From: Yimella sp. cx-51
GTDB taxonomy: Bacteria > Actinomycetota > Actinomycetes > Actinomycetales > Dermatophilaceae
Reading direction: 5' to 3'
Assembly: GCF_017654605.1 (NCBI RefSeq)
Contig: NZ_CP072113.1
Span: 2,418,001 to 2,482,000 of the forward strand
DNA length: 64,000 nucleotides
The notes below the pieces were generated by a model, which saw nothing but the letters and a program-made list of their open reading frames with translations, was not told where the DNA came from and ran no database searches. Within the stretch, counting starts at the first letter, position 1, and each line of letters opens with the position of its first letter. This document shows positions 17,470 through 26,480 of the stretch, one piece after another. The translations under genes were made by a program, and so were the position numbers.

Positions 17470-20400
17470 TCACTCCACCAGTGGCACCTGTACCTTCACC
17501 GCCTTGCCGGACTGGATCCAGAAGCCGCGACCAGGCGGGAAGTCAGCACGTTTGACGCGGGGTAGAGCTGTCCGCAGGACGGTCTCTCCGTCCTGCTGAT
17601 CGGGCGACAGCAGGAGTCCGGTACCGCTGTTACGGATCTCCATCGACAGCGGCCAGGAGTTCCAACCGCTCGTCTCCCCCTCGGCGATCACCAAGTGACC
17701 GTTCCGACGCAGCGCCTTCACCAACTCCAGGAGCGTCGGATCCGCCAGGCTGCTGATGAAGTCGGGGTACGCCTCGATCACCACACACATCCCGGGCGTC
17801 GCTTCCGGCGCAGCCAGGTTGGCGGTCGAGATCAGCTGCGCCGCAGCGTCATTGACCTCCTCGATGCCGATCGAGGTGGACTCCCAGAACGGGCTCTGGG
17901 ACAGCTGCGACCGCCGAGCACTGAAGTGGATCATGCGTACAGCAGGGCACGCCTCCCTCACCGCCTCGGCCATCCACCGCAGCGCATTCGTGCGTCCTGA
18001 TTGGCTGGGGCCACAGACGAGCACGGCTCCGCGTGGGTCGAAACCGAGAGCGGTGAGCGTGTCATCACGCATACCGATGACCGGGCGCCCACCAACGCTC
18101 TTCTCCTGACCCGATGAGGGCACGATCGCCGGAAGCGACTTGATCGGGACGGGACGCGAGGTGTGCCGACCCGCGAGGTCGAGGCCGAATGCCTCAAGAT
18201 CACGGGCCTGCACTGCGACATTCACGCTGGTGCCGAGGATGGCCAGTTGGACTTCTTGTTCTGTTTCGGCGTCGATCCCTCTGCCCGGTCGGGACTGAGC
18301 GTTCAACATGTCTCGGGGCACGGCGAGCGAGTAGTAGGCGTCCTCGTCCGCCTGCCGCAGCACAATGCGCTTCAAGAAAGCGGACGACGCCGAAACAGGC
18401 ACGACATTCGGACGATCCGCGGTCATTGCCACATGAACACCCACGGCTCGACCGTCGGCGAGGATGCGCAGGAACAGGTTGTAATAGGCGTCGCGCCCGA
18501 GCACCCCCTCGTACTCCGCGCGGAAGGCCCCGAAACCGTCCAGCAGCAACAGGATTCGCGGCTCGTCCGGATGATCTGCCAGCTCTCGATATTCGGTGAG
18601 GTTGGCAGCCCGGCTCGCGGAGTAGCGCGCCGCGCGTTCCTCGATCACGTCGCGGACGTAGCGCAGGAGCCGCTGCACTCGGTCGTCATCGTCGCCGGCT
18701 ATGACGGCACCCACGGTGGGGAGCGCCTCAAGTGGCCGCAGGGCGCCACCGGCGAAATCGAGGGCGTAGGTGTGCACCGGGCCGCTTCGTGGCGTGATCG
18801 CCGAGGCAGCCGCCAGCGACCGCAGCGCCGTCGACTTCCCAGTGCCACTGACGCCGTAAAAGACGATGTTGCCTTGAGCGTCGGGCAGGAACCGGTCGAC
18901 TGGCTGATCCTGCTTGTCGGGGTCGTCACGCACCCCGAGGACGATCTCGGTGTCGCGACGCTGACCGAGGCGAGTGAGGTTGTAAACCGGCGCCAACGAC
19001 TCCAACCAAGGGCGTCGGGGCAGCGGCACTCCGGCCCGCACCACCGCCGCATTCAACGTGTCGACGACCCGGTCGATGTCCTTGCGCACACCGTCACCGA
19101 CCACTTCCGTGCGCGGGCGTGTCCACGGCCGCTTTGCGCCGAACCCCATCTCGACGATGTCGATCGGTGGCGTGGGAGCGATTGCCGGGGTGCGGGATCC
19201 GGGGAAGCCGGACTGGAAGCGCAGCAACCGACCTGGCCCGGTGCGCGCTACGCCGCGTCCGGGAATGCTTGGAGGAAAGTCGGCTGCTTGCTTGTCTCCC
19301 ACCACATCGGTGGAGTCGTGTTCATCGGCCATTCGCAGGGCGATGCGCAGGTTGGTGTTCGCGCGCAGGTTGTCCTTGATGACGCCGGCGGGGCGCTGGG
19401 TGGCCAGAATCAAGTGCAGTCCGAGGGAGCGGCCACGCTGCGCGACGTCGACGACACCGTCGACGAACTCAGGCACTTCGCCTGCAAGAGCTGCGAATTC
19501 GTCGACCACGATCACCAGACTCGGCGGGCACTCATGATCACCGGAGGCCTCGAGTTCGAGCAGGTCTTTCTTGCCCTTCTCGTTCAGCAAGCGCTCCCGT
19601 CGGTGGAGTTCGGCTCGAAGGCTCCGCAGCGCCCGCCGCACCAGATACGGAGTCAGGTCAGTGACGATGCCCACTGAATGCGGTAGATCGGTACATCGGG
19701 CGAACGCCGCGCCACCCTTGTAGTCGACGAACAGGAAGCTGACACGGTCCGGGCTGTAAGCGTGGGCCATACCGAGCACCCACGACTGCAAGAATTCGCT
19801 CTTGCCCGCGCCGGTCGTTCCACCAACGAGGGCGTGGGGGCCTTGTGACCGCAGGTCGAGCGTGAAGGGCTCAGTGCCGGCGTGGCCGACCAGTGCACGC
19901 AACGAACTTGCCTCCGAGCGCGGTACAGGAGGCGCCGACCGGTCGATCAGGCTCTGGTTCTCCCGCCAACGAGTCAGCACGATGTCGGCGTCGTCGCACT
20001 CCTGGGCGCCGAGCAACGAAGCGATGGACACGCTCCGGGGCAGATCGGAGTCGTCCTCAGCAACTGCGCTGTCGTCAACCACTGGAGCCAGGGAGCGCGC
20101 GACTGAATGGGCGACATCTGCACCGATCGTCTCCGGGGTCACCTCGGCGTCCGGCACTTCCTCACGCACGAGATTTGCTGTGGGAGAGCGTCCTTCGTCG
20201 ACTTCGATGAAGGCACGGCAAGCAGCGGGTAGATCGCGGCGGGTGTTCGCCACCCACAGCACATAGACCCCACCGTCGGGCCCACGCTCGGCGATTCGGG
20301 TCAGCCGCGCGCGGTCCACTGTTGTGTCATCGACAACAAGTACGACTGAAGGCAGCACCGGTTTGTCCTCGTCGAGCACACCTGGTCCACGCGGACGCGC

Positions 20401-21864
20401 CGCCGCTTCGACCCGAACGTCGAGCAGCTCTTCCACCTGCGCGAGCAGAACCGAACCCGATCCGGGGTCGGCCGACAGGTGCTGGCCCCGTAACGGCGAC
20501 TGCGGCGAGTCGCAATGAGGCAACCATTGCAGCCACTCCCAACGGTCCCGGTGACGCACTGAGGTCAGGCATGCCACCACCACGTCGGCGGGCGAGTGCA
20601 ACCCGATCACCTGTGTGAGCACTGCCCGGGCGACGCCGTCCACCTGTGCGGAGCTACCGCACACTCCCACACCACCTGCCGACCGCAGATCTGCGGTGAT
20701 GGGTGCTTCGGTAAGGACCGACCGACTGGTGGCAAGCTCCCGTGCCTGCGCCACCAAGTCGGGCAGGCCGTCCGTCGGCGCCTCCTTCACGGTTGTCGTA
20801 GGACGAATTTCTCCTAGTCCCAGTCGAATGCGGAGGAACTCCGGATGTTCTGGTCGGCGCGACCACAATAGTTCGGTGCGATCGATGATGGCCCGAACCG
20901 ACTCCGCGGCCGACGGGTACAACTTCAGCCGAAGCTGACGCTCCTCGTCGAGCGCAGCGTCGAGCCTCTCGCCCATCGACATGAGCGCACTGTGGAAGTT
21001 GTCGGTAGCAGCTGCGGTCCTGCGTCGCGAGTGATTGCGCTGTGTCCACCAGGTCGAGACCATCATCAGCGGGCTCAGAGCCACGAAGACGATGCTCAAC
21101 AGATTTCGGGTGAATGCGTAGAGCACGACACCCATCACCAGGGGAGCCACCATCGCCAGCAACGGAAAGGGTTGACTGTCGGCGCGCGAAGGTGGTCTGG
21201 GTAGTTCGAACTCGCGGGGCGCCGGACGCCGCATGACCCGCGGTGATCGCGTGAACGTCACGTCAGTCGAGGTCGATTGGTTGGCAGTCAGTGATCGAGT
21301 CGGGGTGATCGTGATGCGCGTGTCGCCAAGTTGTACAACATCGCCCGGTCGCACCGTGACGCTGTTGACCTGCACTCCGCCCACCAAGACACCGTTGGCG
21401 GAATTGGCATCAGTGAGTTCGATCGCTTCGCCAACTGTCACGCGTGCGTGCAGCTTGGAGACAAGGGGATCCGTGAGCCTCACGTCTCGGTCGGCTGAGC
21501 GGCCGATCGTCGACTCACCGATACCCAGCGGCACCTCGACGCCCCGGTCGACACCATCGATCACTCGGACGACGGCGACACTTTCGCTGCTCACCCGATT
21601 TCCGCCGAGTGTCGCAGCCGTCACCAGCTCAACCGTCTGACCCGATCGGAGCCCGGCCTGCAAGATGCTCGCGGCCGGGTTGAGCGTGCGCGAGACGTTG
21701 CCTTCGCGCACGTTCAAGGTGAGATTGCCGCGAGCCTTCTCGGCGTCCGGACCGGCCGCGAGAGCAGCTGCGACATCAGCCGCGGTGGCGGTCGCGTCCG
21801 CCGTCACTTGGAGGTTCTGAGCAGCACCGGTTTGCTTGTCGAGCAGCGCAATTCGTACTCGCAT
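17470..21864 (-). CDS. eccC: EccC/EssC-type type VII secretion ATPase with ubiquitin-like and FHA domains
   Basis: 1464 residues; the motor and substrate receptor of the secretion channel. Residues 1-82 resemble the ubiquitin-like fold of YukD and EccD. Residues 95-190 are an FHA phosphopeptide-binding domain (GESTIGRSADRDVRL, SKLHARV, NGVLVGG). Membrane segments follow at about 235-275. Three FtsK/SpoIIIE ATPase modules come next. The first has Walker A GTTGAGKSE near residue 680 and Walker B VIVVDEFAAL near 780. The second has GVSGTGKST near 1000. The third has GPSQSGRTN near 1280, where Arg replaces the Walker lysine. It overlaps the upstream FHA gene by one base (TGATG). No eccB, eccD, eccE or mycosin gene is in the window. 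The symbol is by family, not orthology. Confidence 0.9.
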   Translation of the reverse strand: MRVRIALLDKQTGAAQNLQVTADATATAADVAAALAAGPDAEKARGNLTLNVREGNVSRTLNPAASILQAGLRSGQTVELVTAATLGGNRVSSESVAVVRVIDGVDRGVEVPLGIGESTIGRSADRDVRLTDPLVSKLHARVTVGEAIELTDANSANGVLVGGVQVNSVTVRPGDVVQLGDTRITITPTRSLTANQSTSTDVTFTRSPRVMRRPAPREFELPRPPSRADSQPFPLLAMVAPLVMGVVLYAFTRNLLSIVFVALSPLMMVSTWWTQRNHSRRRTAAATDNFHSALMSMGERLDAALDEERQLRLKLYPSAAESVRAIIDRTELLWSRRPEHPEFLRIRLGLGEIRPTTTVKEAPTDGLPDLVAQARELATSRSVLTEAPITADLRSAGGVGVCGSSAQVDGVARAVLTQVIGLHSPADVVVACLTSVRHRDRWEWLQWLPHCDSPQSPLRGQHLSADPGSGSVLLAQVEELLDVRVEAAARPRGPGVLDEDKPVLPSVVLVVDDTTVDRARLTRIAERGPDGGVYVLWVANTRRDLPAACRAFIEVDEGRSPTANLVREEVPDAEVTPETIGADVAHSVARSLAPVVDDSAVAEDDSDLPRSVSIASLLGAQECDDADIVLTRWRENQSLIDRSAPPVPRSEASSLRALVGHAGTEPFTLDLRSQGPHALVGGTTGAGKSEFLQSWVLGMAHAYSPDRVSFLFVDYKGGAAFARCTDLPHSVGIVTDLTPYLVRRALRSLRAELHRRERLLNEKGKKDLLELEASGDHECPPSLVIVVDEFAALAGEVPEFVDGVVDVAQRGRSLGLHLILATQRPAGVIKDNLRANTNLRIALRMADEHDSTDVVGDKQAADFPPSIPGRGVARTGPGRLLRFQSGFPGSRTPAIAPTPPIDIVEMGFGAKRPWTRPRTEVVGDGVRKDIDRVVDTLNAAVVRAGVPLPRRPWLESLAPVYNLTRLGQRRDTEIVLGVRDDPDKQDQPVDRFLPDAQGNIVFYGVSGTGKSTALRSLAAASAITPRSGPVHTYALDFAGGALRPLEALPTVGAVIAGDDDDRVQRLLRYVRDVIEERAARYSASRAANLTEYRELADHPDEPRILLLLDGFGAFRAEYEGVLGRDAYYNLFLRILADGRAVGVHVAMTADRPNVVPVSASSAFLKRIVLRQADEDAYYSLAVPRDMLNAQSRPGRGIDAETEQEVQLAILGTSVNVAVQARDLEAFGLDLAGRHTSRPVPIKSLPAIVPSSGQEKSVGGRPVIGMRDDTLTALGFDPRGAVLVCGPSQSGRTNALRWMAEAVREACPAVRMIHFSARRSQLSQSPFWESTSIGIEEVNDAAAQLISTANLAAPEATPGMCVVIEAYPDFISSLADPTLLELVKALRRNGHLVIAEGETSGWNSWPLSMEIRNSGTGLLLSPDQQDGETVLRTALPRVKRADFPPGRGFWIQSGKAVKVQVPLVE

Positions 21865-22568
21865 CAGTCGTCCTTCGGAGTGTCGAGCGCAAGCAGCGCG
21901 AGATCGTCGCCGGTCACCAGCAGGGTGGCGACGGCATACTCGACCAGTCGCATCCGACGATTGGCTGCCTGTGCGCCCGGGCCGCCTCGCAGTCCAGTCA
22001 CGCCGCAGCGATCAAGCTTGTCGCAGACGTTGTCGAGCTTGCGGTTGAAACGCGTCTGGGTCCAGCCCAGTCGCTTCGCCGCATCGACTGCGGTCGGGAT
22101 CTCCCAGGCACCTGCGCCGGGGTGGCGAAGGACTGGTTCGGCCAGCGCGACGATCGCTTGCAGCTGCGAGGCGGTGAACGCTGTCGGAGCGACCGTCGTA
22201 CCCACCGAGGCCGTCGCCCGATGGGCCGGCGGGGCGTAGGTGCCGACCTGCGTCGTCAACCCCAATTCGTACGCGGTCGGGCCCGCCGCAAAACTCAGGG
22301 TGCTCACGGGAAAGACCAACGGAAGAACAGCACCGGGGCCCAACGAACTGCGCATCAACCCACGGGAGTCAGTGACATGTGCGGCGACTCGAGTGCCGCG
22401 ATTGGCGATCCACCACAGTCCCTCCCGGTCGTACACCTCCAGGAAGTGCCGATGCAGATATGGGTTGTCGTCGATGGCCAGGTCGCCCTCTCGACCGATG
22501 GCGAAGGTCGTGCCCGACTCAACCGTGAACTGCTCACCGGCGAACTCCACCGCAAGTGGGGCTGTCAT
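21864..22568 (-). CDS. FHA-domain protein with C-terminal helical DNA-binding-like region
   Basis: 234 residues. Residues 1-110 look like a divergent FHA domain (GTTFAIGREGDLAIDDNPYL, HRHFLEVYD, IANRGTRVAAHV). Residues 135-225 resemble a winged-helix or sigma-like helical unit (FTASQLQAIVALAEPVLRHP, AAKRLGWTQTRFNRKLDNVC, DKLDRCGVTGLRG). It could therefore link phosphorylation to transcription, or the helical part may be a protein-binding module. ATGA overlap with the kinase gene upstream and TGATG overlap with eccC downstream indicate tight coupling. No membrane segment is seen. Confidence 0.75.
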   Translation of the reverse strand: MTAPLAVEFAGEQFTVESGTTFAIGREGDLAIDDNPYLHRHFLEVYDREGLWWIANRGTRVAAHVTDSRGLMRSSLGPGAVLPLVFPVSTLSFAAGPTAYELGLTTQVGTYAPPAHRATASVGTTVAPTAFTASQLQAIVALAEPVLRHPGAGAWEIPTAVDAAKRLGWTQTRFNRKLDNVCDKLDRCGVTGLRGGPGAQAANRRMRLVEYAVATLLVTGDDLALLALDTPKDD

Positions 22569-24163
22569 GGCGTCTCCGTGCACTTGGTGACGGCGTCGGA
22601 CGCTTTGCCCGAAGTGCGAAGCACCTTCACCTCAAGGCAGGTGCGCCCCGGGAGCGTGGAAACCGTCACCGTGGTGTCGGACGTCGTGAGCAGCTGCTCG
22701 GCCTTGCTCGGGTCGATGACGCGGTAGAGATAGGTGTCGCCAGGTTTCGGCTCGGGATTCCTCCACGTGAAGGTCGCGACCTTGCCCGCTAGCTTCCCGG
22801 TCAGAGACGTCGGGGCAGCCACGACTCCCCCCAACGGATCGACCGGTACGGCAGCCTCGGACGTTGAGCTCTGAGCGGTGGTCGCTGCACCGCCGTCGTC
22901 CTTCAGCGCCAGATAGCCGGCGACTGCACCGGCGATCAACAGCGCGGACGCCCCGACCGCCACCAATGGTTTGGCCGAACGCGAGCCGGCCGAGGTAACC
23001 GGCTGCGGCACCTGCAGATCGACCGGCTGGGCATGCTCCTCGCTAGGCAGAGCGGGTGCGGTGAACACCACTGGCTCGACTGCATCGATCGCACCCCGAC
23101 CGTGCTGCAGGATGCGATGACCGTCAATCGAGGATCCCGTTGTTCCTGCTGTTCGACCAGTGTGGTCCCGGTTGCCGGTCCGCCGGGACCATGTCGATGA
23201 AGTGGGGCTGCCGTCCGGATCGATGGCGACGTAACCGGAAACACGGGTACCGCCGTCGTCCTCCTCCTCGACGACGTCATCAGGCAGCCGCTCGTCGCGA
23301 ATGTCGATGGCGGTCATCGGTAGGTGGAGATCGGCCTGCACCGATTGGAGCGCACGCGCGAACTCCAGGGCGGTGCCGTAGCGCTGCGCTGGATCCTTCG
23401 CCATCGCGGTGCGCAACAGACGTTCAAGGGATTCGGGCACGTCCGGCCGACCCACCACGGGAACGGGATTGGACCGCACCCGTTGACTCATCTCCCACGC
23501 GTCGTTGGGGCCGCCATCGACCTCGAAGGGGCTGCGTCCGACGAGCATCGTCCACAAGGTGGCGGCCAGGGAGTAGACATCGGCTTCGCGACCGACAACC
23601 GCGCCGTCGACCTGCTGTTCCGGTGGGGCCCAGGGCACAGAAGCACCAGAACCGCCCGCGGCCGTACTGCCTGGCGCGGTCGACACCGAGATACCGAAAT
23701 CGGTGAGGGCAGGACGACCGAACTCGGTGAAGAGAATGTTGGCCGGCTTGACGTCGCGGTGCAGGATGCCCAACCGGTGCGCGGTCTCGACGGCCCCTGA
23801 CACCTGGATGACGATCTCGATCGCCTTCGCAACCGCCATCGGCTTGCGACGAATGCGCTTGTCCAGGCCTGGCGGAGGGCAATACTCCATCACCAGGTAC
23901 GGACGCCCGTCCGCGGCCGCGCTGGCTGCGTAGATGCTGACGATGGACGGGTGGTTGGACAACTGCGCCATGAGGCTGGCTTCGGCCTCGAAGGCCGCCT
24001 GACCACTGTCGCCCAGGCCCCGGAACAGCACCTTCACACCGACCGGCCGGCCGAGACCGAGCTGCTCGTACTTGAAGACATCGGCGAAGCCACCCATGCC
24101 GAGCAACTCCACGAACCGGAAGCCGTCGATCCGGGGCGGCGACGAGGGTTGCCGCCTACTCAT
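22565..24163 (-). CDS. Membrane Ser/Thr protein kinase of the type VII cluster
   Basis: 532 residues. The kinase domain covers about 12-275, with LGMGGFADVFKYEQ, VGVKVLF, HRDVKPANILF, DFGIS and WAPPEQQVDG. All catalytic residues are kept. A charged, Thr/Ser-rich juxtamembrane region follows. One membrane helix lies near 400-420 (AVGASALLIAGAVAGYLAL). The outer part of about 100 residues reads like a fibronectin-III domain (PTSLTGKLAGKVATFTWRNP) with one cysteine pair at the end. The ATGA start overlaps the upstream FHA gene. Within this gene set its obvious partners are the PP2C at 25659 and the FHA proteins. The phosphorylated targets are unknown. Confidence 0.9.
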   Translation of the reverse strand: MSRRQPSSPPRIDGFRFVELLGMGGFADVFKYEQLGLGRPVGVKVLFRGLGDSGQAAFEAEASLMAQLSNHPSIVSIYAASAAADGRPYLVMEYCPPPGLDKRIRRKPMAVAKAIEIVIQVSGAVETAHRLGILHRDVKPANILFTEFGRPALTDFGISVSTAPGSTAAGGSGASVPWAPPEQQVDGAVVGREADVYSLAATLWTMLVGRSPFEVDGGPNDAWEMSQRVRSNPVPVVGRPDVPESLERLLRTAMAKDPAQRYGTALEFARALQSVQADLHLPMTAIDIRDERLPDDVVEEEDDGGTRVSGYVAIDPDGSPTSSTWSRRTGNRDHTGRTAGTTGSSIDGHRILQHGRGAIDAVEPVVFTAPALPSEEHAQPVDLQVPQPVTSAGSRSAKPLVAVGASALLIAGAVAGYLALKDDGGAATTAQSSTSEAAVPVDPLGGVVAAPTSLTGKLAGKVATFTWRNPEPKPGDTYLYRVIDPSKAEQLLTTSDTTVTVSTLPGRTCLEVKVLRTSGKASDAVTKCTETP

Positions 24164-25662
24164 GCCAGCTTCTCCACCGTGAGCGAGACACCGTGCCCGA
24201 AGTCGAGGATGTCACCGGTAATGAGTGGGACAGGAGTGTCAGGAAGCCGCGTGGGCGGATCGTCTCGCCGACGCAAGAAGGTGCCGTTGGTCGACTGCTG
24301 GTCGACCGCCACGGCCGTCCACCCTTGCACCTCGACCTGCAGGTGAGTGCTCGACACATGGGCGAACGGCAGGACGACCAGCCGGGGCATCTCCGTGCCG
24401 GTCACGCGAGTCGAGCGCGGCCGACGCCCGAACACAACCGTGCCCTGTAGGTCGATGAACTCCCCGTCGCTCGTACGCAACACCCCGACGGTCGGCCTCG
24501 GTAACCGTTCGGGCGCGGCTGACAAAGCCCCGTCGCACTGCCAGCATCGGGGCCGCTGCGGCGGGTTTCCGTGCCCTTGGTCGCAACGCACCCCGAGAAG
24601 AAGCACTTCGCTGGAACCAGAGGTTGCTGTGGCAATGGGCTGAGTCTTCGGCGACGGCAGGTCAGCACCCATGACGGTGAATCCGTCGTGGTCGGCCGCA
24701 TCCCACTCGTCCACCATCTCCGGCGAGTCTGATTGCGCTGCAATGGATTTGGTGGGCACAGCGGCCAGACTCAAAGGCACTCCCGAGATGAATCCGTCTT
24801 CGCCACTTTCCCGTACGGCGGCGTTCTCGACCGGCACCAAGGACGTTGCGCCCCACAGCTCGGCGAAGTCGGTATCGATGACTTGAGACGGATCACTTGT
24901 TGGAGGTGACTGGTGTACGACCGCCGCTTCGACCGCTTCAATACCGTCGAACGCGGCGTTCTCGGCCACTCCGGAGTGCGCCGCGGCCGGATCGCCAGGA
25001 GCGGCGTCTCCCGCATCTCCAATGCCAACCTCGGCGAGGTCCGGACCCGGTGCGGGCACACCGCCAGGCTCAGATTCCGGTTCGAACTCTGCGAGTGTTT
25101 CGGTCCGCGCGTCGGCTGGCGGCGCCACCGAGACGGGGCTCGCCGCAGCCACTGATTGCTCGGGGAGTGCGGCCTCAACCCGGAGCTCCTCCACGACCTC
25201 AACTGCCTGCGGAGCCTGGGCGAGCACCACCCGCGACGCCGGCATGACACCAGACCCCACCAGCCACGATCGTCGCTGATCGGCTGCCGCTCCTTCATCG
25301 TCCGTACTCGAAATGGACAGTCCCTCAAGATCAGTCACGAATTGTTCGAGCCAGGTGCTTGCAGCGGCTCCGCCAACCACTGAACCGGCGGTGTTGGTCA
25401 CTTGGAAGCCCCCGCGCACCAGCACCTGCGCTTGGTCGTCCGAACTCTGGAAGATGCCGGCGAAGCCGGGGAGGGCGAGCAGACTGCAATTCAGCACTTC
25501 GGCCAAGACTTCGATGAACGCCGCGGGTGTGGTGCCATCGTCCAAGCGCAGCCACACTTCCTCGGCCACTTCGGCGGGAACGGAATCGCCCACCAAGACC
25601 GCACCCGAGGACCACACCAACGCATGGTGTTTGCCTGGCACCCAGCGGAATGTGCGCTTCAT
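24160..25662 (-). CDS. FHA-domain protein with zinc-ribbon-like motif
   Basis: 500 residues. The N-terminal 120 residues are a compact domain (GKHHALVWSSGAVLVGDSVP) I do not recognise. A long acidic, Ala/Pro/Glu-rich disordered stretch (130-370) follows. Next is a C-x4-H-x7-C-x2-C motif (CDQGHGNPPQRPRCWQC), probably a single zinc knuckle. The C-terminal 110 residues are a canonical FHA domain (VVFGRRPRSTRV, SSTHLQVEV, QQSTNGTFLRR). Thr residues in the linker may be kinase targets, but I cannot assign any. Four-base overlaps join it to the phosphatase and kinase genes on either side. Likely role: soluble phospho-scaffold of the system. Confidence 0.8.
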   Translation of the reverse strand: MKRTFRWVPGKHHALVWSSGAVLVGDSVPAEVAEEVWLRLDDGTTPAAFIEVLAEVLNCSLLALPGFAGIFQSSDDQAQVLVRGGFQVTNTAGSVVGGAAASTWLEQFVTDLEGLSISSTDDEGAAADQRRSWLVGSGVMPASRVVLAQAPQAVEVVEELRVEAALPEQSVAAASPVSVAPPADARTETLAEFEPESEPGGVPAPGPDLAEVGIGDAGDAAPGDPAAAHSGVAENAAFDGIEAVEAAVVHQSPPTSDPSQVIDTDFAELWGATSLVPVENAAVRESGEDGFISGVPLSLAAVPTKSIAAQSDSPEMVDEWDAADHDGFTVMGADLPSPKTQPIATATSGSSEVLLLGVRCDQGHGNPPQRPRCWQCDGALSAAPERLPRPTVGVLRTSDGEFIDLQGTVVFGRRPRSTRVTGTEMPRLVVLPFAHVSSTHLQVEVQGWTAVAVDQQSTNGTFLRRRDDPPTRLPDTPVPLITGDILDFGHGVSLTVEKLA

Positions 25663-26480
25663 GACCCAGCTTCCAATACTGCATTCGGCAGTGTCTGCGC
25701 ATCAGCATCGGCATCTGTGTACTCATCACCAATCGCCCCGGCCGCACTGACGACATCGACCACGATGACGGTCACGTTGTCGCGCCCACCCGCCTCCAGC
25801 GCACTGTCGACCAGGCGTTGAGCCGCGCTCTGCGGGTCCGCCGCGCCGCGCAGCACACGTGCGATCTCGGCGTCCTCGACCTCCCCGTGCAGACCATCGG
25901 AACAGCACAGGAATCGCTGACCGCTCGAGGCAGGCACCAACCACTGGTCCACTTCCGGCACATCCGGCATACCCGCGCCGAGCGCACGCGTGATCACGTT
26001 GCGCTGAGGGTGTCTGCGTGCCTGTTCGACGGTGAGTTGCCCGGCACTCACCAACTCTTGTACCCGCGAGTGGTCGACCGTGAGCTGCTCGAGCTCATCC
26101 TCCTCGAACAGATAGGTCCGCGAATCGCCGATGTTGAAGACCAGACAGTAGGGCGAACCGTCGACAAGGGTCATACCCAGGCCGGTCAGAGTCGACCCCG
26201 GTGCAGCTGAGCCATCTTGCAGAGCAGCGACCTGATGGGCCGCTCGTTCGACCACCTGGTGCAGCGAAGGCGAATCGAACCATTGTGCGCTGTTCGACGC
26301 ACGGAACTCCTCCACGATCTGTGCAGCCGCGACATCGCCACGGGCATGTCCACCCATCCCGTCGGCAACCAGGAAGACCGGCGGTGAAGCGTAGGCGTTG
26401 TCCTCGTTGTGGGCGCGCACATGTCCCACATCCGATGCCATGCCGAATGCCACCTCGAACCGGCTGTCGTGCTCAGCCAT
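25659..26480 (-). CDS. PP2C-family Ser/Thr protein phosphatase
   Basis: 273 residues, cytosolic, without the membrane tail of PstP. It has the PPM motifs in order: GHVRAHNEDNAY (metal-binding Asp), FLVADGMGGHARGD, GDSRTYLF, CSDGLHGEVED, and GGRDNVTVIVVDVV. All the expected Mn/Mg-binding aspartates are visible. It starts with the ATG at 26480, overlapping the RDD/FHA gene by 8 bases. It ends in an ATGA overlap with the next FHA gene. It should reverse the action of the neighbouring kinase. Confidence 0.93.
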   Translation of the reverse strand: MAEHDSRFEVAFGMASDVGHVRAHNEDNAYASPPVFLVADGMGGHARGDVAAAQIVEEFRASNSAQWFDSPSLHQVVERAAHQVAALQDGSAAPGSTLTGLGMTLVDGSPYCLVFNIGDSRTYLFEEDELEQLTVDHSRVQELVSAGQLTVEQARRHPQRNVITRALGAGMPDVPEVDQWLVPASSGQRFLCCSDGLHGEVEDAEIARVLRGAADPQSAAQRLVDSALEAGGRDNVTVIVVDVVSAAGAIGDEYTDADADAQTLPNAVLEAGS

